Shown: one piece after another, positions 11,210-23,919 of the stretch
How the letters are laid out: the number at the start of each line of letters is the position of its first letter
How positions within the stretch are numbered: the stretch's first letter is position 1
Assembly (NCBI RefSeq): GCF_023278565.1
Contig: NC_064675.1
Span: forward strand, 7,564,001-7,628,000
Length of the DNA: 64,000 nucleotides
From: Colletotrichum lupini
Lineage: Eukaryota > Ascomycota > Sordariomycetes > Glomerellales > Glomerellaceae
Direction: 5' to 3'
The notes under the pieces: model-generated
The model's database searches: none
The model's input: only the letters and a program-made list of their open reading frames with translations
What the model was told of the DNA's origin: nothing
Translations under genes and position numbers: made by a program

Positions 11210-12469
11210 GATTCTGACTCTGTTTCGGTGCAATGCCGATAAGGATGAGTTGGAATGAAGGATGGTTAACGTCGGCGCCCCTGTGGACGCGGGGGTGACG
11301 TTGGCGCGAGAAGACCCCTAGGGCGTCAATTGGAGACCGTCGGCCACTGGGAACCCGGAATCGAAGCGAATGGTGTAGCGATTTTGCTATGCGACGAGAG
11401 TTAACGATGGCGGAACGTGGACACAATTCCGTTGGGAGAAGATGAGAATTATCGAGGTGCGCAGAGCAGAATGAGTTGCCTGGCCACGAAAGCCACCTTG
11501 GTCACTTCAATTCGTCAGCCTTCATCTGCAGGGAATGACGGGAGTGACCGGGGCGTGGGCATTGATTGGTGGATGGGCCCTCCTTGCAGCATCCGCCGGA
11601 GGTAGAAGGCCGCCAGGCTGCAGTATCCGGAAAGGTACCCACCTACCTCCAAATCACGTGCACGTCTCCATTGCATCTGCCGCCATTAGGTAGGACAGTC
11701 AGTCGCAGTCCCACTCTTAGTCAGCGTGTCAGATAAAAGCGGTTCTCCGATTGCCGACCCGCCCGCACCGTACCTAACAGGACCCGCCTGCTTCTGATAG
11801 GTCCAGCTGGACCAGTGCAATGAATGTTCCTTGCAGGTGCAAGACGGGAGGGATTCCTCTCGCCGGTTTACTACACCACCAGTCAATGGAACTTTTAAAC
11901 ATTCGTGTTGTCGGAAAGGGGCAGTGTAGATGCACACGCAATAGAAGCTTCTTCCAGTCCTAATCTTCGGACCGTGTAGCTTTGATATCGTCCGATGCTT
12001 GGGAACGTCCCCCCGGACGCCGCCTGCCTCGGTGGAACCATTCCTCCGGGGAAGCTACGACGGGACAAGACTGGTGCTCCACCGTACAGCGCAAACCGTT
12101 TCGTAGCCCCACCCTTAACATAGCCCAATGAGACGGCTCAACTCTTTATTAGCGTCATCGAATTGAGCTCCATGAGGTCACCCGGAACACCAGAGCTCCG
12201 GCGCAAACAGTCCTCCACAGCCCACCTGGCGATCAACAGAAACTGGGGGTCGATACTGAGCTTTGAAGCTGCTGTCACTGTCGCATTCGTATTTCCACAT
12301 TGGGTTGGTGGGGCATACAAATATTCACATTTTCCTCTTCGTCTACCCCGTACGAAAACCTTTTCGCCAAAAACCTTGGATCATACACGCGAAGCTCAAC
12401 ACGAGCTTGTTCCCTTTCCCATCCTTATTAACCAGACTCGACAGCACTTGCTTTGGGGGAACGATCAAC
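11210..12469. other. Intergenic region between divergent genes
   Basis: About 1.26 kb between the divergent receptor-like gene (-) and Erg24 (+). No open frame has recognisable homology. The Erg24 leader probably starts in the last few hundred bases. I did not identify a convincing sterol-regulatory element by eye. Confidence 0.4.
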
Positions 12470-14044
12470 ATGGAGTCCAAAGTAGAGAAGGACGCGGTCC
12501 AAAAGCCGCATGGCTATGAGTTCGGAGGGCCGTGAGTATTCCAGATTCTCATTGTATGAAAACCTAGCTAACCCGCGGCAACACAGTATCGGCGCCTTCG
12601 GCATCTCTTTCGGTCTCCCGATTCTCGTCTACCTCTTCACCTTCAGCTGCAACGACGTGTCGGGCTGCCCTGCTCCCTCTCTTTTGAGCCCTTCGACCCT
12701 CAAGCTCGATCAACTCAAGCGCGAAGTCGGATGGCCCGAGGAGGGCATCTGGGGCCTCGCAGACAACAAGGTCACTGCTGCCGTCTTGGGATACTACCTC
12801 TTCAACGCGCTCCTCTACCGTATCCTTCCCGCGACCGAGGTCGATGGCGTCGAGCTCGCCTCTGGTGGCCGCCTCAAGTACCGATGCAACTGTAAGCTGT
12901 GCGAATCCAAAGAGAGAGGCTTTCACTAACAGATGCAGCCTTCGCTTCCAGCATGTTTATTCTGACCGTCTGTCTCGCCGGCACCATTGCCCAGGGCGCC
13001 GAGTTCCCTCTCTGGACCTTCATCACCGACAACTACATCCAAGTCGTTACGGCCAACATGCTTATTGCCTATGGTATTGCGACTTTCGTGTACGTGCGAA
13101 GCTTCGGCGTCAAGCAGGGTAACAAAGAGCTCCGCGAGTTGGCTGCAGGTGGACACTCTGGCAACCTCATCTACGACTGGTACATTGGGCGCGAGCTCAA
13201 CCCCCGCGTTACCATCCCTCTCCTAGGCGAGATAGACATCAAGGAGTGGCTGGAGATCCGACCGGGTCTGTTGGGCTGGTCTCTGATGAACTTTGCGTGG
13301 ATGGCCAGACAGTACCGCACCTACGGCTTCGTCACCAATAGCAGCGTCTTCGTCTCTGCCGTCCAGCTTGCGTACGTCATTGACTGCTGGTGGAATGAGC
13401 CCGCGATCCTGACGACGATTGACATCACCACGGACGGCTTTGGCTTCATGCTCTCCTTTGGCGACCTCGTCTGGGTTCCGTTTGTCTACTCCCTGCAGAC
13501 TCGTTACCTGGCTGTGTACCCCGTCTCGATGAGCCGCTTGGGTATGGCCGGTATCGTCGGACTCATCGGCGTTGCCTTCTCCATCTTTCGTCTGTCCAAC
13601 AGCCAGAAGAATGCCTTCCGTAGCAACCCGGACGACCCAAGCGTTGCCCACCTCGAGTACATCGAGACCAAGACCGGAAGTCGCCTCCTTGTTTCGGGCT
13701 GGTGGGGAGTCGCTCGTCACATCAACTACCTTGGCGACTGGCTCCAGGCGTGGCCGTACTGCTTGCCCACGGGCATGGCTGGATACACCATTGTCTCGGC
13801 AGGCACCGGATATGCCCAAGCCGGACTCGAGGGAGCTTTTAAGATGGCTGATGGTCGTGAGGTTATCCAGGGCGCGGCTCGTGGCATGGCGACTCCCATC
13901 ACCTACTTTTACATTGTTTACTTTGCCGTCTTATTGATTCACCGCGACCGCCGCGATGACGAGAAGTGCTCTCGCAAGTACGGCGAGGACTGGGAGAAGT
14001 ACAAGAAAATTGTTCGGTGGAGAATCCTTCCTGGTGTCTACTAA
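12470..14044 (+). CDS. ERG24: Delta(14)-sterol reductase (C-14 sterol reductase)
   Basis: NADPH-dependent reductase of ergosterol synthesis in the endoplasmic reticulum. It removes the C14-C15 double bond left after Cyp51 demethylation and is the target of morpholine fungicides. Exons 12470-12531, 12587-12891 and 12939-14044 give 490 residues. The N-terminus reads EFGGPIGAFGISFGLPILVY and CNDVSGCPAPSLLSP, characteristic of filamentous-fungal C-14 reductases. The two ERG4/ERG24 signatures are present: YDWYIGRELNPRV and LLVSGWWGVARHINYLGD. The protein is strongly hydrophobic with about eight or nine membrane spans and ends RWRILPGVY. The C-24 reductase Erg4 shares the signatures, but the N-terminal block favours Erg24. 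The gene appears intact. Confidence 0.93.
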
Positions 14045-17000
14045 AAACCCGAGAGATCAGGAAACGGCTCCGGAAAGCAGGCCCGGAAAAGCATGCGGAT
14101 GGGCACCTCTTCGGCCCGTTTGTTGGGTCGTGGAGCTGGTGGATATCGCGCATCACCCGGATCGTGGGTTTACCTGGAGCTTTTGCTAGCTTAGTAGTAG
14201 GCTCTGGCTCGCCCGGCTAATGGGCATTGAACAATCAGTTGGGCATGTGGCGTTCATGGCTGGGATCTGCAGAAGCGCCATCTTCTGAAGCCAAGGCGAA
14301 GGAATTCGGGCGCGTAAGTGACTTTTAATCGGGCGTGATTGCGGAACTAGACAGGTCGTCTAGTCATCATAAGCTTCTTTTTGCCTTTTGCTGCTTAATT
14401 CATACCGAACCCTCCGCTATGCATTTTGTGAGATCTTTGTCCCATGATAGGCACGCCGGCAATTTTGAGAGGTAGATTGGACAGATGAAGCGTCGAATTA
14501 GACTGTCGTCCGCCTGCTTGGGTACGAGGGAACGTTACGTGCTTTACTGCGGGCTGCGAGCTGCGAGCTGCACGGATACGTCAGATCGGAACTCCGACTC
14601 GGATGATGATTGATCATAAGGGCAGGGCATGCAATCTACGCAAAAAATTCTTCCTTCTCTTCGTGAGCTCCCATCGCGAGAGCCGACGTTGGCCGCTGCG
14701 TACGGCGATGAAGCTTCTCCAATAAAGTAGATAGTAAACGGGCCGAAAGGACTGGGAGACCCCGCTCCTTGGCACATGGTCTCTTTGACTGTGAACATTC
14801 GATGCGCACAATAGCGAGTGCATTCAAGCTTGATTCATGATGGGTATGAAGGTACCCGGTATTCCGCGGGAACGATGGACGATGGAGTCTGGAGACGGGG
14901 AGAGGATTTGGGTGATGAGGGGTAGCAGAGGGCCGAGTGGATTGGCTGGCACCTGGGTTCGAAATGCGGGGGAGATGAGGGGGGAGACAAACTGGAGACT
15001 GGAGATGGAGAAGAAAAGTGTGTGTGGGTGAGGAAGAGCCGAGAGGCGGGGGATGCGTTGTCGTCGACAGCGTGCAAAGTACCTCACTGCGGTGTGCAGC
15101 GTAGGTAGACTGTACTGCGTAGAGGTTGGTTGGTTTGGGGCGTGGCGTCATGTAAGTCGCCGTGTTGGACGTTGGACGAGCTGAATTTCTCATCATCAGT
15201 GATCAGTGCGAGGAAGAGAGATTATGGTTTTCATGCAACGGCAAGAGAATTGGGATGACGGGAAATGTACAAGTTTAAGCATAGGTTTAGCATCCGGTTT
15301 AACGTCCGTAGATGAGACGGATGTCCCGTACAAAGTAGCCTGTAGGTAGGTACTTGCAAAAGTGCGTCTGCGCCTCCGTCCCTCTGAAAAGTACCAATGA
15401 TTCAGGCACCAGCATGTTTTTGAGTTTGTCTTGGAGCCTCCATCCCGGGACGTTGCATTTTCCTTATTTACTGCGTAAAAAAATTGTTTATTGCACTCTC
15501 TGTCAATAGCTAAGACGGAATGACAAAGACGCGTGCCAAGCGAATGAAATGCCGAACGTAGTGTGGAGAGTGTTTATTCCGATCTGCAGCCCAAGGCACT
15601 CAAAATCCTGCTCATCATGCGCATAGGTACCATTTCCATCAAGTACCTTACCAACCGAGAAAAGGAGAGAGAAACGGGAGAAAGAGAGAACCTTGAGGCT
15701 TGGAGAATTTCGCCCGGGTCAACCACGGATGTAACGCTGCTGCAGACGGTGGGAACCAGTTGGCAATACGTCGACCAATTGGCGGCGTCCAAGTTCCATC
15801 AAAGCCGTCATGAATGGAAAGAAACGTCTCCTTCTGAAAGCAGAGGAAAGAAAGAAGACGCCTCTCTGAATTGCCAACGGCGGGAAGGCGTAGGTTGGCG
15901 CAGCGCCACCACTACCGGGAACCGCCTCTAGACCAAGAACTCGTTAGCGTAGAGAGGAGCATGCGAATGGGAGGGAGTACTGCCGGAATACATGCAGCCA
16001 CAATGGCATGCCCTGCGTATCGACATGTTTCCTCCCGGTCGCTGACCGATTCCTGACGTTTCTGCCGTCCAAGGCAATTTCCTCCCATTGCTTCTTTCCA
16101 ATCTCCAGATGATTGAGGCTTTGTACTTCATGGGGAGGCAGTCACGACTCACTCCGTGGAGAGTTGTTTCCCTCTCGCTCTGGGGCAATGAGGAGGGGCC
16201 CCGCTTCCCCACCCGTTCCGATTTGTTTACTGAACCACATCGATACGTACCCCAGCGGCCGGTCTCCATTCCCCGGTCCGTTGACTTTCTCTCCTCCCGT
16301 CTTTGCCTTCTCTGGCAACATTCTATGTAGTGTGGAAACATAACATTGGCGAGGGCAAGCTCAAATTCACCAAACGTCACAGATCTCATTCGTCCATTTT
16401 TCGACAACAACATCGACTTACTCACATCAGATACACCACATCTAGCTTTCAGAGACAATTTGTGCCTCTTCCCGAGACCTAATGACTCTAAAGTCTCTAC
16501 TCATCTCACCCGAGGGCCCGAGTCCCGTCATCTCTCCTGTCCGGCCATTCCTGGTCTCGCCCTGTCCGTCATCGCACTTGCTGATCGGCCCTTTTTCAAC
16601 ATGACATACGGATACTATTACTGCACCCTGCCCCTAGTGGCCCAGCGAACCCAATCATTACACCTGCGGATAGGTGCCATTCACGCCGCTCGCCTGTCCC
16701 CAGTCTCGGGACGGCGTTTGCCCCGGACTTTGGCACCCTCTCTCCAATGTCTCGAACGCAAGCTCCCCTCGAGTCCCTGAGTCCTTGAGCGCCCCTTTCA
16801 AAGTCGAATTAGAGCATGCCTCGAGCGCAACTCGATCCAGTCTTAGCTACAGGCGGCCCTCCATCTCCAACTCATATGACCTTCCTCCTGCACGCTGGCG
16901 TTGTCCTTGTCTTTGTCTTCGCCATACATCGTCTTCTCCTTCTCCGCATCCAACCGAGTCTTGCCCTCCCCGCAGTGTACGGTACCATTTCCAAGACAAA

Positions 17001-17591
17001 GTACACGCGTGTTAGTCAGAGGCGGTGGGATACTTCACGACCCTCCCCAGAATTCATCTGCGGTGTGGTGGGGTAGCATCCGTTCAGCGTGCTGCATATG
17101 CCCACAAGTTGGTCCCATTTCACCACAGCTTGTAAGCAGGGAAACCTTGTTGCATCATCAGGCCCAGCCCAGATCAACACTTCCGTCTTTGCGGGCCCAG
17201 CACCTTGCCCTCGGCACCTTCTCTGCCTGCGGATACTACCCTTGCGGCCGAGAGAAAGAGGTCGAGCTTGTTTCCTGAAGGAGCTACCCTGGACGATCAT
17301 CCCAGCTCCTCTGTCAACATTAAAGTAGCAGCCGCACCCGCCTCCATCCAATCCCTCGGTCAAGGTTCTGTGCTCTCCTTCCACGAGACCTCAGCTTCAC
17401 AACCACCGACACTACCTCGAGCCGTCCTACCAGTGACTACTCGAGTTCTCATACCTTGTGTCCAGAGCCATTGAACGCCGGGTCACCGATTCACTTCGAC
17501 TAGGACCTCCTTCCACCGTTGTCTCTGTCCTCTTCGCCCAGGCAGCCACTCCTCCGATACACGACACGCTCAGCAAAGGCAGGGATTCACA
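14045..17591. other. Long intergenic region upstream of the beta-glucosidase
   Basis: About 3.5 kb with no coding sequence I can support. Open frames are short and mostly overlap on opposite strands. The 16.1-17.6 kb part is pyrimidine-rich on the plus strand with many CT and CCTC runs, consistent with an extended promoter and leader of the downstream beta-glucosidase. Two hexamers matching the degenerate CreA/Cre1 consensus lie at 17045-17050 (minus) and 17068-17073 (plus), which alone is weak evidence. Confidence 0.4.
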
Positions 17592-20500
17592 ATGAGAACA
17601 CAAAGTCTCGTCGTCGCCCTTCTGGCGGCGGCTGATCAGGTCGCTGCTGCCGTGGCGCCTGAAGGAAAGCTACACAAGGTAAGTTGCTGCCGCTACGGTT
17701 CACTATCGATCTAGCGTTTTTGTGAAGCCACCTTTCAGCTTGAGCGGGGCATGAGTTTGTCTTGGACAAGAAGGATCGGTATGCAGGAGTCATGTCTCCG
17801 TGAGATCTAGCTGGATGGAAGGCGCCTTGCTCCTTATGAAGCTCGTCTTCTCGATCTCGCTTTTTAACTTGCAATTCGTGGTCTTCCGTATCATCATTCT
17901 AAACAGCTTTGCTCCCCATTGGCCATGTTGTAATCGCAACCATGCGTTTCCTTCGCTTTCTTAGTTCCGCTCTCGGTCTATCACAGCTTTTAGAATGCCC
18001 AAAAGACTTACGATGTCCACAGCGCGATCTCGCACACTCGCCTCCAGTCTACCCGTCGCCATGGATGGATCCCAGTGCCGATGGCTGGGCTGATGCCTAT
18101 GCCAAAGCCAAGGACTTTGTCTCCCAATTGACTCTTCTCGAGAAGGTCAACTTGACCACTGGAGTCGGGTACGTATACCGTCTTCTCTTGAACCGAAAAT
18201 GGCTAACATGACTACAGATGGCAAGGAGACGTTTGTGTTGGAAACGTCGGTTCTGTTCCCCGCCTCGGTCTTCGTGGTCTTTGCATGCAAGACGGCCCCG
18301 TTGGCATTCGTTTCACCGATTACAACTCCGTCTTCCCCTCCGGCCAGACTGTCGCCGCGACCTGGGACCGAAGCTTGATCTACCGCAGAGCCGAGGCCAT
18401 CGGTTTCGAACACCGCTCCAAGGGTATTGACGTTGTCCTCGCCCCCGTTGCCGGACCCATTGGTCGTGCACCAACTGGAGGTCGCAACTGGGAGGGCTTC
18501 TCCGTGGACCCTTACCTCACAGGTATCGCCATGGCCGAGTCGGTCAAGGGTATCCAGCAGCACGCTATTGCCTGCGCCAAACATTTCGTTGGCAACGAGC
18601 AGGAACACTTCAGACAAGCTCCGGAAGCTATTGGCTACGGATACAACATTACCGAGTCCATCTCGTCCAACATTGATGACAAGACTATGCACGAGCTCTA
18701 CATGTGGCCATTTGCCGATGCCATCCGCGCCGGCGTTGGTTCCATCATGTGCTCGTACAACCAAGTCAACAACTCGTACGGTTGCCAGAACTCGAAGCTT
18801 CTCAACGGACTTCTCAAGGAAGAGCTCGGCTTCCAAGGATTCATCATGTCTGATTGGTGAGTAGTTCCCAATATTGTTCTAGATATGTAGAGGGATAATG
18901 GCTAACATGTCTGCAGGCAAGCTCAACACGTGCGTATCCCCTTGATAGCTGAAGGAAGATTTGACTTCATTCGCCTCTCTTTCCTAGCTCGTGTACAATT
19001 TTCATGCTGACTCTGAAATAGGCCGGTGCTGCTACCGCTGTTGCAGGCCTCGACATGGCCATGCCGGGCGACGTTCTCTTCAACACCGGAACTACGTTCT
19101 GGGGAACCAACTTGACCGTTGCTGTCCTCAACGGCACCGTCCCAGAATATCGCCTTGACGACATGGCTCTGCGTATCATGGCTGCCTTCTTCAAGGTCGG
19201 CTTTGAGGTGGAATCGGTTCCGGAACTTACCTTCTCCTCATGGACAAAGGACACCGTTGGACCCGTTCAATACTACGCCAAGGAAAACACCCAGGTCATC
19301 AACCAGCACGTTGATGTTCGTGAGGGCAGAGACCACGCCAACCTGATTCGCGAGATTGCCGCCAAGGCCACTGTTTTGTTGAAGAACAATGGCGCCTTGC
19401 CACTCAACAAGCCCAAGTTCTTGGCAGTCATTGGAGAGGATGCCGGACCCAACCTTAAGGGCCCCAACGGATGCGACAACAGAGGCTGCAACGATGGCAC
19501 TCTGGGTGCTGCATGGGGATCAGGAACGGCAGAGTACCCTTACTTGGTCACCCCTGACCAGGGATTGTCTGCCCGTGCTGTTGCCGATGGTACTCGTTAC
19601 GAGAGCATTCTGAGCAACTACGACACTGCGGCTACCACGGCTTTGGTTTCCCAGGCAGATGCCACGGCAATCGTGTTTGTCAATGCCAACGGTGGTGAAG
19701 GTTTCATCAACGTCGGAGGCAATGAGGGCGACCGCCAGAACCTGACGCTTTGGAACGCCGGGGATGAGCTTGTCAAGAATGTTTCGGCGATCAACAACAA
19801 CACCATTGTCGTGATTCACTCCATCGGCCCAGTTCTGTTGACTGACATGGTTAACAACCCCAACATCACCGCTATTGTTTGGGCCGGTCTTCCTGGACAA
19901 GAGTCCGGTAACTCGATTGCTGATGTTCTCTACGGAAACGTTAACCCGGGAGGCAAGTCTCCCTTCACATGGGGCCCCAACCGCGAAAGCTACGGTGCCG
20001 ATGTTTTGTACGAGCCCAACAATGGCGAGGCGGCGCCGCAGGACGATTTCACTGAGGGCGTCTTCATTGACTACCGCCACTTTGACCGTGCCACTGCTGG
20101 ATCTAACAGCTCCGACGTTGCACCCATCTACCCCTTCGGCTTTGGTCTCTCATACACCACCTTTGAGTACTCCAACTTGGCCGTGACCAAGGGCAATGCC
20201 GGCGCGTATGCCCCGACGACTGGAGAGACGGCGGCAGCACCCACGTTCGGCAACTACAGCACAGATCCGGCCGAGTACGTCTTCCCCAGCAATGAGTTCC
20301 GGTACATCTACAACTTCATCTATCCCTACCTGAATACCTCGGATGTCAAAGAGTCTGCCAACGACCCAACCTACGGCAAGACTGCCGAGGAGTTCCTTCC
20401 TCCCAACGCTGTTGCAAGCACACCTCAGCCCAAGCACCCCGCGTCCGGAGCCCCTGGCGGTAACCCGCAGCTTTGGGATGTCCTCTACACGGTGACTGCT

Positions 20501-20770
20501 ACGGTGACCAACACGGGCAAGGTGGCTGGTGACGAGGTTGCTCAGCTCTATGTCTCGCTCGGCGGACCAGAGGATCCCGTCAAGGTGCTCCGTGGGTTTG
20601 AGCGCATCCCTATTGAGGCCGGCGCGTCGGCGACGTTCAAGGCGGAGATTACCAGACGTGACCTCAGCAACTGGGACACGGCGAGCCAAAACTGGGTCAT
20701 CAGCGAGTACCCGAAGAAGGTGTGGGTTGGAAGCTCATCAAGAGACCTGCCCCTGAGTGCGTCGCTGTAG
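17592..20770 (+). CDS. Secreted GH3 beta-glucosidase
   Basis: Extracellular family-3 glycoside hydrolase that would release glucose from cellobiose and other beta-glucosides. Exons 17592-17678, 18023-18168, 18218-18856, 18917-18929 (13 nt) and 19022-20770 give 877 residues. Exon 1 encodes the signal peptide ([19 protein letters not shown]); splicing to exon 2 gives [17 protein letters not shown], with a Lys-Arg site for Kex2-type processing. The (alpha/beta)8 domain contains [12 protein letters not shown], then [20 protein letters not shown] and [10 protein letters not shown], whose Asp (about residue 290) is the catalytic nucleophile. The second domain carries [10 protein letters not shown] and [11 protein letters not shown]. 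The C-terminal fibronectin-III-like domain ends near [12 protein letters not shown]. The whole protein resembles the Aspergillus BGL1 type. The first intron (344 nt) is unusually long for this window. Confidence 0.93.
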
Positions 20771-21540
20771 ATGGCACAATGTTTGCAGTTGGATTGTGGA
20801 GGGGATGCGGCGACTTGAATAGTACCCAGTAGTTTTTAATCAATCATGTCTACTCTTATCGGCTGAAAATTTTCCCGTGCTTGCTGAGAAACACGATTTT
20901 CTCTGAGCCAGCCAACTAGCTGGTCCTATCGTTCAGCAAGCCACTATTAAAACTCTTCGCGATCACGTTGTTTATGGCCGTTGTATGCATTCGGATCACA
21001 GAAACAAATCAGGGATGAAGATGTGACTGACTCAAGCAGCAGCACGTAGTGACGCAACATGGACCACATTTCGGCTCACGGAAGACGATATGCCCTTGCA
21101 GGGCAGGTTACAGCATGACGTGAGGGTAGAGAAATTTTGACGATTTCGACGGCCAATGATTGACATCGATTGGCTCGTAGGATCTCTAAGATATCGTCTA
21201 TCTAGGGCTTTAGGGGGCGAAGAAAGGGTGTACACCGTAAGGTAGGTCTGGATCTAGATCCATCAGTTGAAATGCCCAACTCAGACCGAAAAGTATTTAG
21301 GCTCACCGACACTCACCTGTAGCCCCGCCCAGGTGACGACAGACCCGGGAGACTGTGAGGTAGAGACACACGGATACACCGTGCCCGCGCTGAGGTGTTT
21401 ATCACCGATCAAATCAAACTCCGTCGTGCTATTTTATATAAGCACAAGGTACGGAGTAATTAGTCTGGTGATGCAGTGACAGCGAAGGAAGGAAGGCCAC
21501 TGTTTAACTCCATCGTTTTGCATTACTAAAGGATTACCAC

Positions 21541-22320
21541 AGTATATATAAACGCTACCCTACCCTCGAATTCCGCACTATTTAACCTTAACCCTTTTTA
21601 TAAATCACCTATCTTTTCCTTTATTCTACCCTCTCCCTTATTAAAAAATCGCTAGAATTATAGTTTTAATAACTTATTAATAAGCTAGTATTATTATTTA
21701 AAAATAAATAACTTACTCTTATATATAAGCACCGGGAGTCTTATTATTATAAAAATAATAATAAATATACTAAAGTATTTAAAAGAGTTTTTTAATAAAC
21801 TTCTAATACTATTTAAAGTAATTATCCTTAAGTTATAAAAAAAAGCCGAGGTACTATATTAATACGGCCCTATTTATTTTATTAATATTAATAATACCTT
21901 TTTTAATATAAGATATATTAATAATACTCTATAGCTAGGTTATTATACTTTATAAATCGTACTTAATATTAATAAAGTTTTTAATATTATTTATTAAGTC
22001 TTTTATTAAAGTTATTATTATAAAGTTAGTTTAGTTATTAATATCTTAATAAGTATTTTAACTTAACTTAAAGGCTCTTATAGCTCTTAAAAAGAGGCTT
22101 TTAAAAGACTTATAATTAAACTTTTTATTTATTATAACTAAAATTATTATAATTAAAACTATAGCGCTACTTACGGACCTCGATAATAAGTAATTAATAA
22201 TATAATTTTTTTTTATAATAAGCTTAAAAAAGTATCTTAATTTAAGTACTAAATAGGTACTATACTATTTTATTAAAATTATATTCTTATACTTATAACT
22301 TAGAAAGAATTAACTTTCTT
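21541..22320. repeat. AT-rich, RIP-like repeat relic
   Basis: About 780 bp made almost only of TA, TTA and AAT-type words, with few CpA or TpG dinucleotides and abundant TpA. It contrasts sharply with the balanced composition on both sides. No open frame survives. This is the usual look of a transposon fragment after repeat-induced point mutation. I could not recognise the original element, nor find terminal repeats. A 14-bp direct repeat (GAAGGAAGGAAGGC) lies on each side, at 21484-21497 and 22338-22351. Confidence 0.7.
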
Positions 22321-22764
22321 CGATAACAAGGTACTTAGAAGGAAGGAAGGCAGAAACGGGAGTCTAGAAGGTATCGAGGGCTCCAAAGTGGGGTAAGTCA
22401 CGAGTGGGTCTTGGCGGTTGGGCAAATGGAGAGTGAAGCTGAGTTATACCTGATCTGGCTTTAGCGTGGGTGATCCGAAGCCGCTCTGACCCCAGAGCGA
22501 TCAGTGAGCAGTCAGAAAGGCTGGAAGGCAGGGCCACCCGTAGTATTATCACTGCGGAATTCCTTCTATTTTTCGATTCGTTCTTACTCATCCAGAGACT
22601 TAGCTAAGCAATGGGTGGAAATTCCAAGGGTCCCGCGCAGCCGGAGGGGAAGGAGTAGCGTGGCAGCCAACTGCCCGGACGAAAGAGTTGAAGAAACACA
22701 GACATTGGACCAACGCCTCTCAGCTTGAACCCCGCTGCTTCCCGTCTCTTTCGTTGCGCCTTCT

Positions 22765-22784
22765 TGTCCTGTCCTGTCCTGTCC
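22765..22784. repeat. TGTCC short tandem repeat
   Basis: Four perfect copies of the pentamer TGTCC followed by an imperfect TGTCT unit. It lies in the likely leader or promoter of the zinc-cluster gene and could vary in length between strains. Confidence 0.85.
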
Positions 22785-23919
22785 TGTCTTGTATCCAGTG
22801 TGTTCCATTGACATCTTCTCTCTCCCTTCTCTTCTTTCCTTTTCCGTTTCCGCCTTTAGAAATCCTCCATTCCCGGTGCCCGAGTCTCGCGACCAGTTTG
22901 CATTTCGCTGCTGCTTTCTTGAGCCTCGCCCGGTTGCATGGCGCGCACTGCGTTACCTTGCAGCTGTCATAGTCTCTACTGCTACTGTTCAGTGGTGGTG
23001 CGAACCCATCTGCGATTCGCGAACGCCCATCTCGCCGTCGCTTCGGGATCTCGGCATTCAGTCTTCACTTAGGCTGTAGCTTCTTTTGCTGGTCCCCTCA
23101 CCTGCTTTCTCCTCTCCTCCAATCCCCAACCTCCAAACGCCCCCTCTTCAAGGGAAAAAAAAGAAGGGACTCCTCTTTCGCCAACAACGGAGCCGCATTG
23201 GAACGATTGGAACCACACACCAGCCAGCCCGGCCAGGCTTCGAACCGCAAACAGCACAAGCTCCATTTTCTCGTTTCTCGTTTCCTCGTCTCAACGGCCG
23301 GTAACGCGCACCCGGGCGGCAGAGAGAAAAAAGAAGGAGAAAGAAGACCAATCCAGAAGCACGCATCATTGCCTTGCCTTGCCTTACCTAAGGAGGTACA
23401 TCTAACCGCCGCAACTGGGACCTCTCAAATCCCGAATTGTCTTTCCCACATCCATTACCCGCCTCCGGCCACCAACACCGGCATCCCGAACCAGACACAC
23501 AGAGACACCCGACCACACACGCCAGGACCGTACGCCGAACGACGTTTTCGCCTTGCTGCAAGAAATTGCAACTCACAAGTGAAGAGCCCGCCGCCTGCGC
23601 GCAAAACTCCACGCCGCACGCGCTCATCACCCCCGATCGGCCGCCCGGCTGGCCCCCCGTCACGTCCGTGAACTGTAAATCCTTCCACCCCGGCGGACGG
23701 GCTTCGAAAGGGGGAGTTCCCACCTTTCTGTGCCTGTCCCATACAGAGGTCTGGAGAAAAGCAGCTATCGCCACCACGGTCTGTTAGGCTCTCAAAGCGG
23801 CAGACAGCGAGCTGCATCTGTAGCTGCCACCGCATCCGTGACGTCCTCCACCACCATCTTCACCTCCGCTGCTCACGCCGCCGACGACACCCGGGTCTGA
23901 TGCAAGGCCCGTCGCCATC

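Larger units (their letters stand above)
20771..23919. other. Intergenic region with AT-rich island and long pyrimidine-rich leader
   Basis: About 3.1 kb. The first 750 bp follow the beta-glucosidase and look unremarkable. The AT-rich island and a short tandem repeat are listed separately. From about 22.7 to 23.9 kb the plus strand is rich in C and T, probably the promoter and 5' leader of the zinc-cluster gene. I see no conserved protein here. Confidence 0.4.

Noticed and set aside
14940..14970. GGTTCGAA-like word as a tRNA B box
   Set aside because: No matching A box or foldable cloverleaf around it.
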